Below, piece after piece: positions 42,949-43,064 of a stretch of DNA of 43,064 nucleotides. The DNA is from JAZDFP01 sp043801445 (lineage in GTDB: Bacteria > Planctomycetota > MHYJ01 > JACQXL01), in contig JAZDMB010000049.1 of NCBI GenBank assembly GCA_043801445.1, positions 1 through 43,064 of the forward strand, written 5' to 3'. The notes below the pieces were generated by a model. That model saw only the letters and a list, made by a program, of their open reading frames with translations, did no database searches and was not told the origin of the DNA. Both the position numbers and the translations under genes were made by a program. Numbering within the stretch: the first letter of the stretch is position 1; the number at the start of each line of letters is the position of its first letter.

Positions 42949-43064
42949 CTAAAGGATTTGCTTCATAACAAAATGAGCCACCAGCCAGAGCACAATACTA
43001 CTACCGGACAAAATAATAATGTATTTGCGGGCAGAAATTAGTCCGGCTTTATATTCTTCGGTCT
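42949..43064 (-). CDS. C-terminal end of a membrane protein (truncated by window edge)
   Basis: The minus-strand frame runs in from the window edge to a TAG at 42949-42951 and gives 37 residues. A charged TEEYKAGLISARKY stretch is followed by one hydrophobic helix (IIILSGSSIVLWLVAHFVM) and a short tail KQIL. It is probably the last helix of an inner-membrane protein co-transcribed with the fusion gene that starts 14 bp later. Too little is present to name it. Confidence 0.6.
   Translation of the reverse strand, partial: TEEYKAGLISARKYIIILSGSSIVLWLVAHFVMKQIL

Overview
This is a stretch of bacterial chromosome, AT-rich by eye, with GC-richer islands around 32.8-35.2 kb and in several intergenic repeats. 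An outer membrane is implied by two secretins, an MlaE-type permease and many proteins with signal peptides. The combination of glycine-rich surface proteins, TPR-headed secretins, ExbB/ExbD, a PilM-type protein and numerous starts without a Shine-Dalgarno sequence recalls uncultured Planctomycetes-like (PVC) lineages. No rRNA is present, so this placement is a guess. I found no tRNA, CRISPR array or transposase.

Layout. 0-1.5 kb: the 3' end of ispD, nadD and a rubrerythrin gene. 1.5-8.9 kb: a giant repetitive glycine-rich exported protein, then a repeat-dense, mostly non-coding region with a small membrane permease. 8.9-14.4 kb: an MlaE-like permease, a four-helix-bundle gene broken by a stop, a TIGR03960-type radical SAM protein, MtaB and a DHH phosphoesterase. 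14.5-30.2 kb: the centrepiece, a same-strand cluster encoding a PilM-PilN fusion, a PilO-like protein, a bitopic FN3 protein, secretin 1, two periplasmic TPR proteins, ExbB, two different ExbDs and secretin 2. 30.2-32.6 kb: a HAD phosphatase and an ABC-2 exporter. 32.8-35.6 kb: a GC-richer minus-strand cassette (decapeptide-repeat fibre-like protein, an orphan protein, a small lipoprotein and an HTH protein). 36.1-43.1 kb, minus strand: Trk/Ktr K+ uptake, a cation/H+ antiporter, an MscS channel, a glucosyl-3-phosphoglycerate synthase-phosphatase fusion and a truncated membrane protein.

How the parts fit. The 14.5-30.2 kb cluster looks like one envelope machine: a PilM/N/O-like inner-membrane platform, two TPR-headed secretins and a proton-driven ExbB/ExbD motor. 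No pilin, prepilin peptidase or PilB/PilT ATPase is encoded in the window. The last 7 kb reads as an osmotic and ion homeostasis island: K+ import, cation/H+ exchange, mechanosensitive release and compatible-solute (glucosylglycerate) synthesis.

Non-coding structure is unusually rich. There are two tandem arrays with an exact 22-bp period about 28 kb apart, MITE-like elements with degenerate 8-bp repeats at their ends, 9-, 7- and 6-bp degenerate repeats, and four copies of a palindrome with a constant TAAC loop and compensating stem changes, one inside mtaB.
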